A stretch of 47,129 nt of DNA, taken from assembly GCF_000429825.1 (NCBI RefSeq), contig NZ_AUCP01000055.1:1-47129 (forward strand), given 5' to 3'. Below are positions 6,899-15,001 of the stretch, one piece after another. The notes beneath the pieces are model-generated. The model saw nothing but the letters and a program-made list of their open reading frames with translations, was not told where the DNA came from and did not search any database. The position numbers and the translations under genes were made by a program. The number at the start of each line of letters is the position of its first letter. Positions within the stretch are counted from its first letter, which is position 1. Source of the DNA: Cohnella thermotolerans DSM 17683 (GTDB taxonomy: Bacteria > Bacillota > Bacilli > Paenibacillales > Paenibacillaceae).

Positions 6899-8631
6899 TT
6901 CTCGTCCCGGATCATGACTTCTCCCCGCTCCATCACAATGACCTGATCGGCGTTGCGGATCGTCGACAGGCGGTGGGCGATGACGATCAGCGTCATCTTC
7001 CCCTTCAGCCTGTCGATCGCTTCCTGGATTCGCTCCTCGTTCTCGGTATCCAGCGCGCTTGTCGCCTCGTCCAGCACCAGAATCGAAGGCCGGCGGAGGA
7101 TGGCTCTGGCCAGCACGATCCGTTGGCGCTCCCCGCCCGACAGCCGGACCCCTCGGTCGCCGACGACCGTATCGAGCCCTTCGGGCAGGCGCTCCACAAA
7201 TGTATCGGAAGCGGAAAACCGCAGCGCTTCCCACATTTCCGCCTCGTCGGCGTCCGGACGGACGATTCGAAGGTTCTCCCGGATGCTGGCGTGGAACAGG
7301 AACGGGTCTTGGGGAACGTAGCTGACGGCGTGCCGAAGGGCGATCCGTTTGTCCGGCGTAACCGGAACCCCGTCGATCAGGACCGTCCCGCGCTCCGGTT
7401 CCAGAAGTCCCATCAGAATATCGACCAATGTGCTCTTGCCCGCGCCCGACTTGCCGATAACCGCCGTCATCCTCCCTGCAGGAATATGGACGGATACGTC
7501 GCGCAGAGCGTATTCGGCGGAATGATCCTTGCCGTACCGGAAATAGACGTTGCGGCATTCGATGCCCTGCGTCACCGGCAAGGACCGGATCCGGCCGAAG
7601 CTGTCATCTCCATCCGGCTCCCGGGCTTCGCCGCACTCGCGTTCCAATTGCCGGAGGCTCCGGAACGCGGGAATGGCGGAGACGATCTGCTCGGCGCCGG
7701 CTTGGACCGCCGTGAACCGCGGCCATAAGCGCGCGAAAATGATCACGATCAGCACGAGCTGGCTCGCGGCCACCCGGAACACCTCGAAGGCCAAATAGAC
7801 GAACAGCGCGATCAGCGCGGCCGCCGCGATCTTGTACAAGCATTCCGTCGTCGCCTGGAGCCTGGAGAACGAGACGAAGTTGGCTTCCATTCGGCCGGTT
7901 AAGTTGCGAAACCAGGCGAGGTAGGACGATTCGAGCCGGTTGCTCTTGATATCCTTGATTCCGTTGAATTGATCGGTCAAACCTGCGTAATAGCTTTCCG
8001 ACAATTCGCCGGTCTCGTTCCCGACCTCTTTGGCGCGGCGAATTTTTTTGCGCATGACGATTGCGATCGCCGCGCCGCTGATCAGCACGACGATCGTCAG
8101 CTTCGCCGACAGCCAGAAGGCAAACCCGATCTGAATGACGGTGAAGACAAGCGAGGACGTAAGCTGAAGCAGCAAATACGTGGCCTGACTGACCCGCGCC
8201 AATTCGAAAGTCAGCAGATGATGAAAATCCGACTTCCGCCGCCGGAGGAAAAAAAACCAGTTCGACCGCATTAACGCTTCGTAGAAGCGAAGCCGCAAGT
8301 GCCGGATAAACCCTTGCTGCAGTCGGGCGCTCTGAATGCTCTGCTCTCTCTTCAGCAGCGCTTGGACGGCCACGACCAAGAAGTAAACCGCAAGAAGCGC
8401 GGGCAGCGCATAAGAAGCGGGCATCCCTCGCAGCGCATCGAGCCAGCCCGCGACCAGCGGGATGTTCTCCGCACCCGAGCCGAAGAAGCCGAGCAGACCG
8501 AGCATGGGCGCGAGCAAATAGATGCCGACCCCGTCGAAAAAACCGAGGCCGATCATGGCGGCGAGCTGAGCGTAAAGCCGGATGCCCGCAAACCTCCGCA
8601 GCCGGTTCATGTAAAACCACAGATCCGTCAT
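6880..8631 (-). CDS. Lasso peptide ABC exporter (fused membrane and ATPase domains), D
   Basis: This 583-residue half-transporter probably exports the mature lasso peptide or peptides and gives self-immunity, as McjD-type proteins do. The N-terminal ~310 residues form a type-I exporter membrane domain (helices near LAAMIGLGFFDGVGIYLLAP, LLAVYFLVVAV and IAAAALIALFVYLAF). The ATPase domain has Walker A GKSGAGKST, the Q-loop region VSYVPQDPF, signature LSGGERQ, Walker B SILVLDEATSALD and the switch IAHRL. RBS GAGGAGAACGG precedes ATG 8631. It is the only transporter for two precursor genes, so it presumably handles both products. Its stop lies inside the 3' end of the opposing cysC gene. Confidence 0.9.
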   Translation of the reverse strand: MTDLWFYMNRLRRFAGIRLYAQLAAMIGLGFFDGVGIYLLAPMLGLLGFFGSGAENIPLVAGWLDALRGMPASYALPALLAVYFLVVAVQALLKREQSIQSARLQQGFIRHLRLRFYEALMRSNWFFFLRRRKSDFHHLLTFELARVSQATYLLLQLTSSLVFTVIQIGFAFWLSAKLTIVVLISGAAIAIVMRKKIRRAKEVGNETGELSESYYAGLTDQFNGIKDIKSNRLESSYLAWFRNLTGRMEANFVSFSRLQATTECLYKIAAAALIALFVYLAFEVFRVAASQLVLIVIIFARLWPRFTAVQAGAEQIVSAIPAFRSLRQLERECGEAREPDGDDSFGRIRSLPVTQGIECRNVYFRYGKDHSAEYALRDVSVHIPAGRMTAVIGKSGAGKSTLVDILMGLLEPERGTVLIDGVPVTPDKRIALRHAVSYVPQDPFLFHASIRENLRIVRPDADEAEMWEALRFSASDTFVERLPEGLDTVVGDRGVRLSGGERQRIVLARAILRRPSILVLDEATSALDTENEERIQEAIDRLKGKMTLIVIAHRLSTIRNADQVIVMERGEVMIRDENQRSVR

Positions 8632-8647
8632 CCGTTCTCCTCATCTC

Positions 8648-9823
8648 TCACGTTTGCTGCCGCACTTGTCTCCATAACCAGACGAACGGCCGTAAAGGAA
8701 AATAAAGAAAATAGAGCGGCTTGGGCAGCGGCAGCGCCTCGGCGTCCCTGAAGCTGGGGTATAGGCGGCTGATGGCGAACCGCCATTTTTGCCGCGTCGT
8801 TTTCAGTTCGAACAAGTACCGTTTGTACGTTCGCGCCAACTCTCCGTTACGCGGAACGGGCGATAGCGGGACCTCGTTCCGGATGAAGCGAAGCGAGCGC
8901 TGCGCCAAATCGCGCCCGCGTCCGGCGGAGATGTCGGACCTCATCGCGTCCGGAATCGGCGTATGAAGCAGAGCGGATGCGAGCACGAACGCCTGACCCG
9001 CCAGATCGAGGGCATCGTAGCGTCTGAGGAGGACGAGGAGTCTGTCCCAATCCAGGCCGCGTCGCGCCATCCGGTCGATATCCGCCAGCCATCGGAGCCG
9101 GAACCAGCCGTGGCGGGCGCCGTGAGTCACGAGATACATGAACAGATGTTCGTCCCCAGGCATATGCACACCGCCGGAGACGAGCGGACTGCGCTGTCTC
9201 CCGCTCCAGAGCTCCTCGAACGGCGGCTCCTTGCCCCCATCGCCGTTAAGCCGCCAGTGCGCTTCCACCTGAATTCCGGTTTGCGGATGCGTGAAGGAAA
9301 TATGGTGAAATTTCCACTTCCAGTCGCCGAGCCCGCGCGGAATCGGCCGATCCGCCGCATAGCCGAGCTCCCGCAAAAGGCTTTCCGCCCGATCGACGTC
9401 GGCGACGGGGATCAAAATGTCCAAATCTTTGCACGTCCGCAGCGACAAGTCCCCATACAGATGCCGGGCAAGCGCCGGTCCCTTCAACACCAGCGAGCGC
9501 ATGCCCCGCTCCTCCAGCAATCCGCACACGCGTTCCATCTCCCCGCTTAAGCGGAGCATTCTCAACGTATTAAGCCGATAATCCTGATCGACGGCTTGCA
9601 GGACATCGGACGGAATCAATCCGCTTACGCCCGCATTCGTCCGAATCTGCGGATAGACGCGGTGATGCCGGACCAGCTTCAAAAATTGATTCCAATCGAT
9701 GTTCGGCAACGGAGGCTTCCGCGAACGGCGATCCTCCGGCCCGGCATCCGTCCTCAGCGCCTCCAGCATCACGTTCAGTTCTTCGGGAAAGGCGCTTAAG
9801 TCAAGGCTGAATGGTTTGTCCAT
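8648..9823 (-). CDS. Lasso-cluster nucleotidyltransferase family protein
   Basis: This 391-residue protein has a minimal nucleotidyltransferase core: LVLKGPALARHLYGDLSLR followed by KDLDILIP, where the two Asp are the expected metal ligands, then VEAHWRLNG. This family (uncharacterised nucleotidyltransferases) is common in Firmicute lasso clusters that also contain an HPr kinase-like gene. In the pseudomycoidin cluster such a protein has been reported to act after the kinase, on the phosphorylated peptide. It lies between the B2 peptidase (12-bp gap) and the exporter (16-bp gap). A tailoring step after phosphorylation by K1 and K2 is the best guess. The donor and product are unknown. Confidence 0.82.
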   Translation of the reverse strand: MDKPFSLDLSAFPEELNVMLEALRTDAGPEDRRSRKPPLPNIDWNQFLKLVRHHRVYPQIRTNAGVSGLIPSDVLQAVDQDYRLNTLRMLRLSGEMERVCGLLEERGMRSLVLKGPALARHLYGDLSLRTCKDLDILIPVADVDRAESLLRELGYAADRPIPRGLGDWKWKFHHISFTHPQTGIQVEAHWRLNGDGGKEPPFEELWSGRQRSPLVSGGVHMPGDEHLFMYLVTHGARHGWFRLRWLADIDRMARRGLDWDRLLVLLRRYDALDLAGQAFVLASALLHTPIPDAMRSDISAGRGRDLAQRSLRFIRNEVPLSPVPRNGELARTYKRYLFELKTTRQKWRFAISRLYPSFRDAEALPLPKPLYFLYFPLRPFVWLWRQVRQQT

Positions 9824-9835
9824 GTTCGGGCACCT

Positions 9836-10291
9836 TCAATCTCTCCTGTACGATTTAACCGTTCCGAATGCCGCCACCTTCGTGAACAGGCGCCGTTCTC
9901 CGGCTCCCGTCAAATAAATCGGACCGCTCCGGAGCCAGGCATGTGCAATCAGGTTCCCCCGCTCGTCCTTGGCCGTACCCAAGTACAGCGTGCTGTCCAT
10001 ATGGCGCCGCTCCAGCATTTTCTTGGCGGCAAGCGCCTGAACCAGACATTGGCTCTCCCAGAACGTATGGCGGCTCATGACCCGGACCGCCTCCGAAATT
10101 TGCCGGATCGTTCGTTCCGCGGTCAGGTCGTGAACGAACGGCGTCTCCGTCATCGGCCTGCCGAGCGAAGGAGCGAGCCGCGAGAAGGGCAGCAGCTTCA
10201 TTACCCGCGCCCACGCCAGGAAGATGAACGCCTCCAGCATGAGCCGCCTCCTCTCCGCCGGCCAGTTCATAAACTTCCTCACCTTGCGCAT
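9836..10291 (-). CDS. Lasso peptide leader peptidase B2 (transglutaminase-like)
   Basis: This 151-residue cysteine protease cuts the leader after the conserved Thr-X. The catalytic Cys is in FWESQCLVQALAAKKML, the His in NLIAHAWLRSG, and an acidic or polar residue follows near IYLTG. The length suits the C-terminal peptidase half of split B proteins. The start ATG 10291 overlaps the stop of B1 (TGATG), indicating translational coupling. The frame extends to 10363 but would overlap B1 widely. It is the only B2 in the window and must serve both precursors if both are processed here. Confidence 0.88.
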   Translation of the reverse strand: MRKVRKFMNWPAERRRLMLEAFIFLAWARVMKLLPFSRLAPSLGRPMTETPFVHDLTAERTIRQISEAVRVMSRHTFWESQCLVQALAAKKMLERRHMDSTLYLGTAKDERGNLIAHAWLRSGPIYLTGAGERRLFTKVAAFGTVKSYRRD

Positions 10292-10581
10292 CAAGACGGG
10301 CGAACCTCGATCAGCGATTCCCGCTGCAAGCTCCGCAGGAACTCGGCGACTTGCCGCTCGCACGTCGCCCGATCGACTTCATATTCCTTCATCAGCTCGT
10401 CTACCAGCCGGGCAACCGCAACCGGAGCGGCGATCAGATCCCAGATTCTCCCTCCCACCCGGCCGAGATTGTAATACTTGCCGGAGCGGATGCTGAACAT
10501 GACCTTCTCCCCGTTCATATCGCTCACGATATTTCCTTCCTTCTGGACGATTGTTTGATCGGCATAGCGTTGGTCCGTCAT
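10291..10581 (-). CDS. Lasso peptide RRE protein B1 (PqqD-like)
   Basis: This 96-residue protein is a RiPP precursor recognition element that binds the leader and presents it to B2 and the cyclase. It contains the PqqD-like core GEKVMFSIRSGKYYNLGRVG followed by GRIWDLIAAPV, and a C-terminal helical part VDELMKEYEVDRATCERQV. The ATG at 10581 overlaps the stop of kinase K2 (ATGA), and the stop touches the start of B2. It is the only RRE protein for the two precursors. That fits the shared W-x-x-P-x-L-E leader pattern in A1 and A2. Confidence 0.88.
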   Translation of the reverse strand: MTDQRYADQTIVQKEGNIVSDMNGEKVMFSIRSGKYYNLGRVGGRIWDLIAAPVAVARLVDELMKEYEVDRATCERQVAEFLRSLQRESLIEVRPS

Positions 10582-11525
10582 TGCCCCTGTTCTCCTTCCC
10601 CTGCGATGCGAATAATGGCCGCCGCGAGACGGCGGGCCGTAAATCCTTCCAGCGGCCGCTGCAGCTGGCAAACCTTGACGCGAGACGAGACGCTTGCGGC
10701 CGTACGGAAATGCCAGTCCGCGAGCCCGAGCCGCGGGATCAGCCAATTCCGGTACGTATGCATGAGAATGACGCGCAACCGCTCCAGATTGCTCAGCCTT
10801 CTGACGGCGATCTTCCCCCGGTTCGAGATCGCCAGTTCGAACACGCCCGCCAGCGGGATCGGATCGGAACTGAACCGGGAACCTGCCGGCACGGCAAATT
10901 TTTCGGTCTCTTGGTAAATGGGACGGTACGGTCCGCTCGCGATTCCGAGTCCTTCGAGGCTTTCCCGCCACAGCTTCTGCTGCGGATAAGACGGCATGAC
11001 GACCGGTGTCCCGTCTTCGGCGCAGGAGACCGCCACGACATCGTCGCTGACGAGCCGGTGCCCCATGCCGACAAAAGCCGCGGCCAGCGTCGACTTGCCG
11101 ATGCCCGAGTCGCCGAGGAATGCGTAGGCTCGTCCGTCGATGGCGACCGCGCTTCCGTGCAAGGGAAGCACCCGGCGGAACATGAGCAGAGCGCCGAGAC
11201 ACGTGCCGAGCAAATAGACGCGCACCTTCTCGGGATCCGCGCCGGGAAGCGGCGCAACGGTAACGGTGCGCCCGTCCTCGATGCAGTAAACGGCGGTATC
11301 CGGAATGAGGAACAGAAACCGTCTGCCTGCGCGCGAGAAGGAGAAGTTGCTGCCGCAGGCTTCCAGCTCCTCCCGCAAGCGATCCGGCTTGGCCGTATCG
11401 ATCACGATATCCGCGGGTTCCCCTTCGATCCCGTCGCCGTTTAGAGGCAATTCGGGAAGAGGGATTCGGCTGGATATGCGCAGACCGAAAGCCCGATGAA
11501 CCGTCGGACGTACGGCGATTTTCAT
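10578..11525 (-). CDS. Lasso peptide precursor kinase K2 (HPr kinase-like)
   Basis: This protein of about 315 residues is the paralogue of K1. It has LPLHGSAVAIDGRAYAF, the P-loop GDSGIGKST and LVSDDVVAV in the same order, and conserved blocks such as YPQQKLW. It should phosphorylate the C-terminal Ser of A2, whose precursor ends SPS. ATG 11525 has AAGGTG 6 nt upstream; a GTG at 11534 is the alternative. The gene follows A2 after a stem-loop and overlaps B1 by 4 bp. The name and role rest on homology to the paeninodin kinase type. Confidence 0.86.
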   Translation of the reverse strand: MKIAVRPTVHRAFGLRISSRIPLPELPLNGDGIEGEPADIVIDTAKPDRLREELEACGSNFSFSRAGRRFLFLIPDTAVYCIEDGRTVTVAPLPGADPEKVRVYLLGTCLGALLMFRRVLPLHGSAVAIDGRAYAFLGDSGIGKSTLAAAFVGMGHRLVSDDVVAVSCAEDGTPVVMPSYPQQKLWRESLEGLGIASGPYRPIYQETEKFAVPAGSRFSSDPIPLAGVFELAISNRGKIAVRRLSNLERLRVILMHTYRNWLIPRLGLADWHFRTAASVSSRVKVCQLQRPLEGFTARRLAAAIIRIAGEGEQGQ

Positions 11526-11567
11526 GTCGTTCACCTTCCTCGCTTTTTTCTGGCAAATGGAAAGGCG

Positions 11568-11606
11568 GCGTCCTTATACCGTCCGGAACGGATTGTATAA
11601 GGACGC
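11568..11606 (-). terminator. Long stem-loop between lasso precursor A2 and kinase K2
   Basis: GCGTCCTTATA (11568-11578) pairs perfectly over 11 bp with TATAAGGACGC (11596-11606). Inside the loop CCGT (11579-11582) can pair with ACGG (11588-11591). There is no T-run directly behind it on the minus strand. Like the A1-K1 hairpin it is probably a partial terminator or stabiliser that raises precursor mRNA over downstream genes. Confidence 0.65.
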
Positions 11607-11625
11607 AAGATGAGGAAGCTGCCGA

Positions 11626-11763
11626 TCAACTCGGAGAGTAAATGTCCATGTCTTCTGTCGTGACGAAGTCGATATTCGTCATGCCTTTCCCGTACATCGT
11701 TTCGCTGACGTTCAGCGTTTCGAGCTCGGGCGTCTGCCATTCTTGTTTCGCGCGGATTTCCAT
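11626..11763 (-). CDS. Lasso peptide precursor A2
   Basis: This 45-residue precursor gene follows a strong ribosome site (AAAGGAGGTGATC, ending 4 nt before ATG). The leader MEIRAKQEWQTPELETLNVS plus ETM has the same length, W-x-x-P-x-L-E motif and T-M end as A1. With cleavage after M23 the core is YGKGMTNID plus the tail FVTTEDMDIYSPS. Asp9 would close the ring. Position 1 would be Tyr, unusual because most lasso peptides start with Gly, Ala, Ser or Cys. The tail is acidic, contains a second Tyr and ends in Ser for kinase K2. Cyclase C2 ends 52 bp upstream. Processing is predicted, not shown. Confidence 0.85.
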   Translation of the reverse strand: MEIRAKQEWQTPELETLNVSETMYGKGMTNIDFVTTEDMDIYSPS

Positions 11764-11815
11764 TTGGATCACCTCCTTTCATGCAAACCCTTTCATGAAA
11801 ATCACAGGCGGCTCT

Positions 11816-13750
11816 TCAGGCAAACCGCTTGATGAACCGGCCGAGGATCAGACTGCGCATAAGCAGCCGCATCTCCGGGTGAAACGCGAGCTCCGGACGC
11901 GGCTCCCGCCCCACCCCCGCAACGGCCGCCCGAATTCGTTCGACGTGAAGGTAGGCGGCAACGGCCGGATCGTCGCACAGTCTCGTCAGCTCCGCAGTCA
12001 GCCGCGGCCACGAAGGCGCGGCGCGGTGAATCCAATCCGCTCCCTGTATGCCCCGAACGCGCTGATTCAGTCTGACTTCGTCGGGCAATACGGACTTCGT
12101 CCCCCGGCGGACGAGCGCGCGGTCCATCCCGTCCCGCACGTACTGCTGCAGCGGAACGGCCAGGCAGAAGCGGACGACCCGCAGATCGCAGGTCGGATCG
12201 CGCTCCCATACGCCGTACCGCAGCGACAGCTTCGTCGCCGTCGCGCCGTTTTTGTTCGCGGCTGCCAAGCTGCCGAGCTTGTCCTTGCGAAGCTGGACGG
12301 CGTTCGCGGCCGGGGAGCCGCCCGACCCGTCGCGGCTGCTGCGCAGCCTGGCGAAGACGCCCGTCCGCCGGGCGAAATCGGGATGAATGAGCATCGACGG
12401 AAGATCCGCGGCCGGTTGCGAATGCCCGGCGAGGCCGGGGAAGGCCAGCTTCCCGATCGCCGGCAGCAGCCGCCTTCTGCCGATCCCCTTGTTCGCGCCA
12501 TACAGCTTTAGCTCCCGCAGGAGGCGCAGCCATTTCATTCGTTTGAGCAGCAAGGCGTAATAATCCAGGGCGGGCCCCCACGAGATCGTGAAATTCCCGC
12601 GCGCGCCGGTGAGCAGAATGCCCGCTCCCTGCCTGCCGGCCCGCTCGTAGATTCCTTTGAGCCAGTGCGAATTTTCAAAAAACTTGTACGGAGCTTCCAG
12701 CAATTCCAGCCATTCGTCCACCTCGCTGAACGGGCTGAGCCCCTCGAAGTCCAAATCCGCCTGCACGATGTTGCCGACATGCCGGACCGTCGCCCGGATG
12801 AACGGCCGCTCGTCGGCCGCCGTACCGCCCGGCGTCCAGTCGGTAAAATCCCGGGCCGGAACGCTGCTGTATGCGTACAGCGTCTTCCCTTCCCGCTGCA
12901 GCTCCCGCGCGGCGAAGCCCGCGACCGCTCCCGAATCAAGGCCGCCGCTCAGCGTCGCCGCGACCTCGCGGAACGTGCGCAGCCGGCATCGGACGGCCTC
13001 GCCGAACACTTCCCGGAACGCCTCCTCGTATTCGCCGTCCGACTTCAGCCGCAGCGTGCCGCCCGGCTCCAGCGTGCCGTAGCGGGCCAGCGAGATGCGC
13101 CCGTCCGAGACGGCGATCGCATGGCCCGGCGGAACTTGCCGGATCTGCCGGTACGGCGTCGCCCCGGGGTCCGTGCACTCGAACATTTCCGGAATCGCCA
13201 TAAATTCCGCGAGCCACGCTTCGTCGAGCCCCTTCGGCGTATCCCGCAATGCGAGCAGCGGCGCGATGGTCGTGCAGAAGGCAAAGCGCCGATCGCTGCC
13301 ATGATAATAAAGCGAGCGGCTGCCGAACGTGTCCCGCGCGCCGAACAGCAGCCGGCGGTCCTCGTCCCAGATCATAAACGCGAAGTCGCCGACGAGAGCG
13401 GCCGGCGCCTCCCGCCCCCATCTCCGGTAAGCGAGCAATATCAGCTCGCTGTCCATCATGCCGCTGCGGCGGGAAGGCGGCACCTGCAGGCGGTCGAACA
13501 ATTCCCGGCGGTTGTCGAGGATGGCGTCGGCCGCGATCCGGAGCCGGCTGCCCGGCTCGCCTTCCGGCATCCGCTCGGCGACCGATTCGGGCGTGATGCG
13601 CCGGATGCGGCAGCCGAGGAACGCCGGTCCGCCGCTCCACGTGCGGACATCGTCGGCTATATACGGCCGCATGGCGTCCATCATGGCCTCGCTGTCCGCA
13701 GGGTCCGCATCCTGTCCGTCGAATCGGACGATGCCGGCGAGCGCGCTCAC
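11816..13750 (-). CDS. Lasso peptide cyclase C2 (asparagine synthetase B-like)
   Basis: This 644-residue paralogue of C1 has the same domain order: an amidotransferase-like domain without Cys2 (starts MSALAGIVRFDG) with LVGDFAFMIWDEDRRLLFGA, then the PP-loop TLSGGLDSGAV, EAPYKFFENSHWLKG and LLTGARGNFTISWG. A GTG at 13750 is the start: it gives the same N-terminus as C1 and overlaps the sulfotransferase stop (GTGA, 4 bp), showing translational coupling with that gene. The frame is open far upstream only because of high GC. It is presumed to make the Tyr1-Asp9 ring of A2. Compared with C1 the region before the C-terminal domain differs and carries a Ser/Gly-rich insert (SSRDGSGGSPA). Confidence 0.9.
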   Translation of the reverse strand: MSALAGIVRFDGQDADPADSEAMMDAMRPYIADDVRTWSGGPAFLGCRIRRITPESVAERMPEGEPGSRLRIAADAILDNRRELFDRLQVPPSRRSGMMDSELILLAYRRWGREAPAALVGDFAFMIWDEDRRLLFGARDTFGSRSLYYHGSDRRFAFCTTIAPLLALRDTPKGLDEAWLAEFMAIPEMFECTDPGATPYRQIRQVPPGHAIAVSDGRISLARYGTLEPGGTLRLKSDGEYEEAFREVFGEAVRCRLRTFREVAATLSGGLDSGAVAGFAARELQREGKTLYAYSSVPARDFTDWTPGGTAADERPFIRATVRHVGNIVQADLDFEGLSPFSEVDEWLELLEAPYKFFENSHWLKGIYERAGRQGAGILLTGARGNFTISWGPALDYYALLLKRMKWLRLLRELKLYGANKGIGRRRLLPAIGKLAFPGLAGHSQPAADLPSMLIHPDFARRTGVFARLRSSRDGSGGSPAANAVQLRKDKLGSLAAANKNGATATKLSLRYGVWERDPTCDLRVVRFCLAVPLQQYVRDGMDRALVRRGTKSVLPDEVRLNQRVRGIQGADWIHRAAPSWPRLTAELTRLCDDPAVAAYLHVERIRAAVAGVGREPRPELAFHPEMRLLMRSLILGRFIKRFA

Positions 13751-14988
13751 TTCTTCCCTCCTCCCCCGGCCATGACCGAGGCGAGCCGCGACAGGCGATG
13801 GCCGAACGGAATCGCCGACTTCAGCCAGTCCGCTTTCCGCTTCATGGCGGCAAGCTGCGACCGAAGCCGCCGCTGCTCCAGAATGCCGGTCTCGAGCCGC
13901 TGCTCGAGCGTGCGGACGGTCATCTGCAATTGCCGTATCTGGGAATGCAAAAGCGGCTCGTCCGGCTCCGGCGCGTTCTGAACCTCGCTCAAGCGGACCG
14001 GAAGATCGGTGCGCATCCGATAGTCCGCCTCCCAACTGCGCCCGGTCGCCTCCGTGAACTGCCTGGTCCGCAGCGCCATCAGATCGCGGTCCGGCTCCGG
14101 GTCGAAGCGGACGCCCGTCCGCTTCTCCGCCTCTTCCAGTTCCTCGCCGTACCCGAGCTCGGCGAACAGCTTCGCCCCGAGCATGCGCCCGTACAGCTCC
14201 GTCTCTTGCTTCGAGAGGATTTCCTTCCAGGCGTGGACGGAATCCCCGTGCGGTGCGGCATGATCGGCTACGAACGGATCGCCGACGCCCATGCTGAAAT
14301 ACAGATCGGATTTGGAAGAGAACCGGCTGGCGCCGTAATGCTCCAGCCCTTCCTCGTAGTCCACGCCGAGGAAGCGGCAAGCCCCGGCGAGCTCGGCCTT
14401 CGGCGCCGCGACCAGCTTCTCGTAATGCAGCCGATAGGCGTAAGCATCGGGGCGGGCGAAGTAACGGCAGTAGCGGAGCAGGCCGACCGTCAGATCGACG
14501 GCTTTGATCTCGAATGCGGGGCTGCGCAGCATTCGCGCCACATCGAGCGCCTCGCCCCGAAACGCGCCGAGCTTCTTGTAGGAAGCAAGCACCGCGAACG
14601 GGTTGCGAATGAGCCAGATTCGCCGGGAGCGCGGGAACAAGGCGTCCAGGAACTCCAGCAAATAGTAGTACCTCGGCGACTTGTCGATCACGAGTTCGGC
14701 GCCGCCGCCGCCGCGCAGCAGTCCGTTGTAAACTTGGAGCGCGAACGACCTGCACGCCTCCGTGAACATCTCCTCCGTCAGCACGCCGTTGAAGAACCGG
14801 TCCAGGATGGCCCCGCCGCCGTAAGCTCGCCTCGGCGCCGACTTCAAATCCAGCAGGCTCATCAGAAACCACATCTCCTGCGTGGCGAATATTTTGCTGT
14901 GATTTTGCAGCATCACCGTCGCGAGGGAGCTACCGCTTCTGGGCGTGCAGAGCAGAAAGACCAGATTGTTGCCGTGCGCGTCGACCAT
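13747..14988 (-). CDS. Sulfotransferase (tyrosylprotein sulfotransferase-like) with C-terminal coiled coil
   Basis: This 413-residue PAPS-dependent sulfotransferase has the 5'-phosphosulfate loop LLCTPRSGSSLATVMLQ near residue 13. The 3'-phosphate motif RIWLIRNPFAVLASY lies near residue 128, after DKSPRYYYLLEFLDALFP, a layout like TPST/Sulfotransfer_3 proteins. The C-terminal ~70 residues contain a predicted coiled coil (IRQLQMTVRTLEQRLETGIL) and a basic stretch. There is no signal peptide, so it should act in the cytoplasm. Its stop overlaps the start of cyclase C2, and it begins 13 bp after the glycoside hydrolase gene, so it links the EPS and lasso genes. Substrate candidates are the Tyr residues of A2 (or A1), or an EPS sugar. 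The coupling to C2 favours the peptide, but this is inference. Confidence 0.85.
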   Translation of the reverse strand: MVDAHGNNLVFLLCTPRSGSSLATVMLQNHSKIFATQEMWFLMSLLDLKSAPRRAYGGGAILDRFFNGVLTEEMFTEACRSFALQVYNGLLRGGGGAELVIDKSPRYYYLLEFLDALFPRSRRIWLIRNPFAVLASYKKLGAFRGEALDVARMLRSPAFEIKAVDLTVGLLRYCRYFARPDAYAYRLHYEKLVAAPKAELAGACRFLGVDYEEGLEHYGASRFSSKSDLYFSMGVGDPFVADHAAPHGDSVHAWKEILSKQETELYGRMLGAKLFAELGYGEELEEAEKRTGVRFDPEPDRDLMALRTRQFTEATGRSWEADYRMRTDLPVRLSEVQNAPEPDEPLLHSQIRQLQMTVRTLEQRLETGILEQRRLRSQLAAMKRKADWLKSAIPFGHRLSRLASVMAGGGGKK

Positions 14989-15001
14989 CCGGGTTCCTCC
15001 T

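Noticed and set aside
6182..7558. N-terminal extension of the cyclase C1 frame far upstream
   Set aside because: It would run through cysC and the exporter gene. The ATG at 6181 gives the same N-terminus as C2.
6250..7728. 492-codon plus-strand frame overlapping cysC and the exporter
   Set aside because: Wrong frame relative to cysC and antisense to the clearly motif-bearing ABC exporter.
11531..11782. 83-codon minus-strand frame over precursor A2
   Set aside because: It is out of frame with the precursor, which has the strong ribosome site and lasso leader motif.
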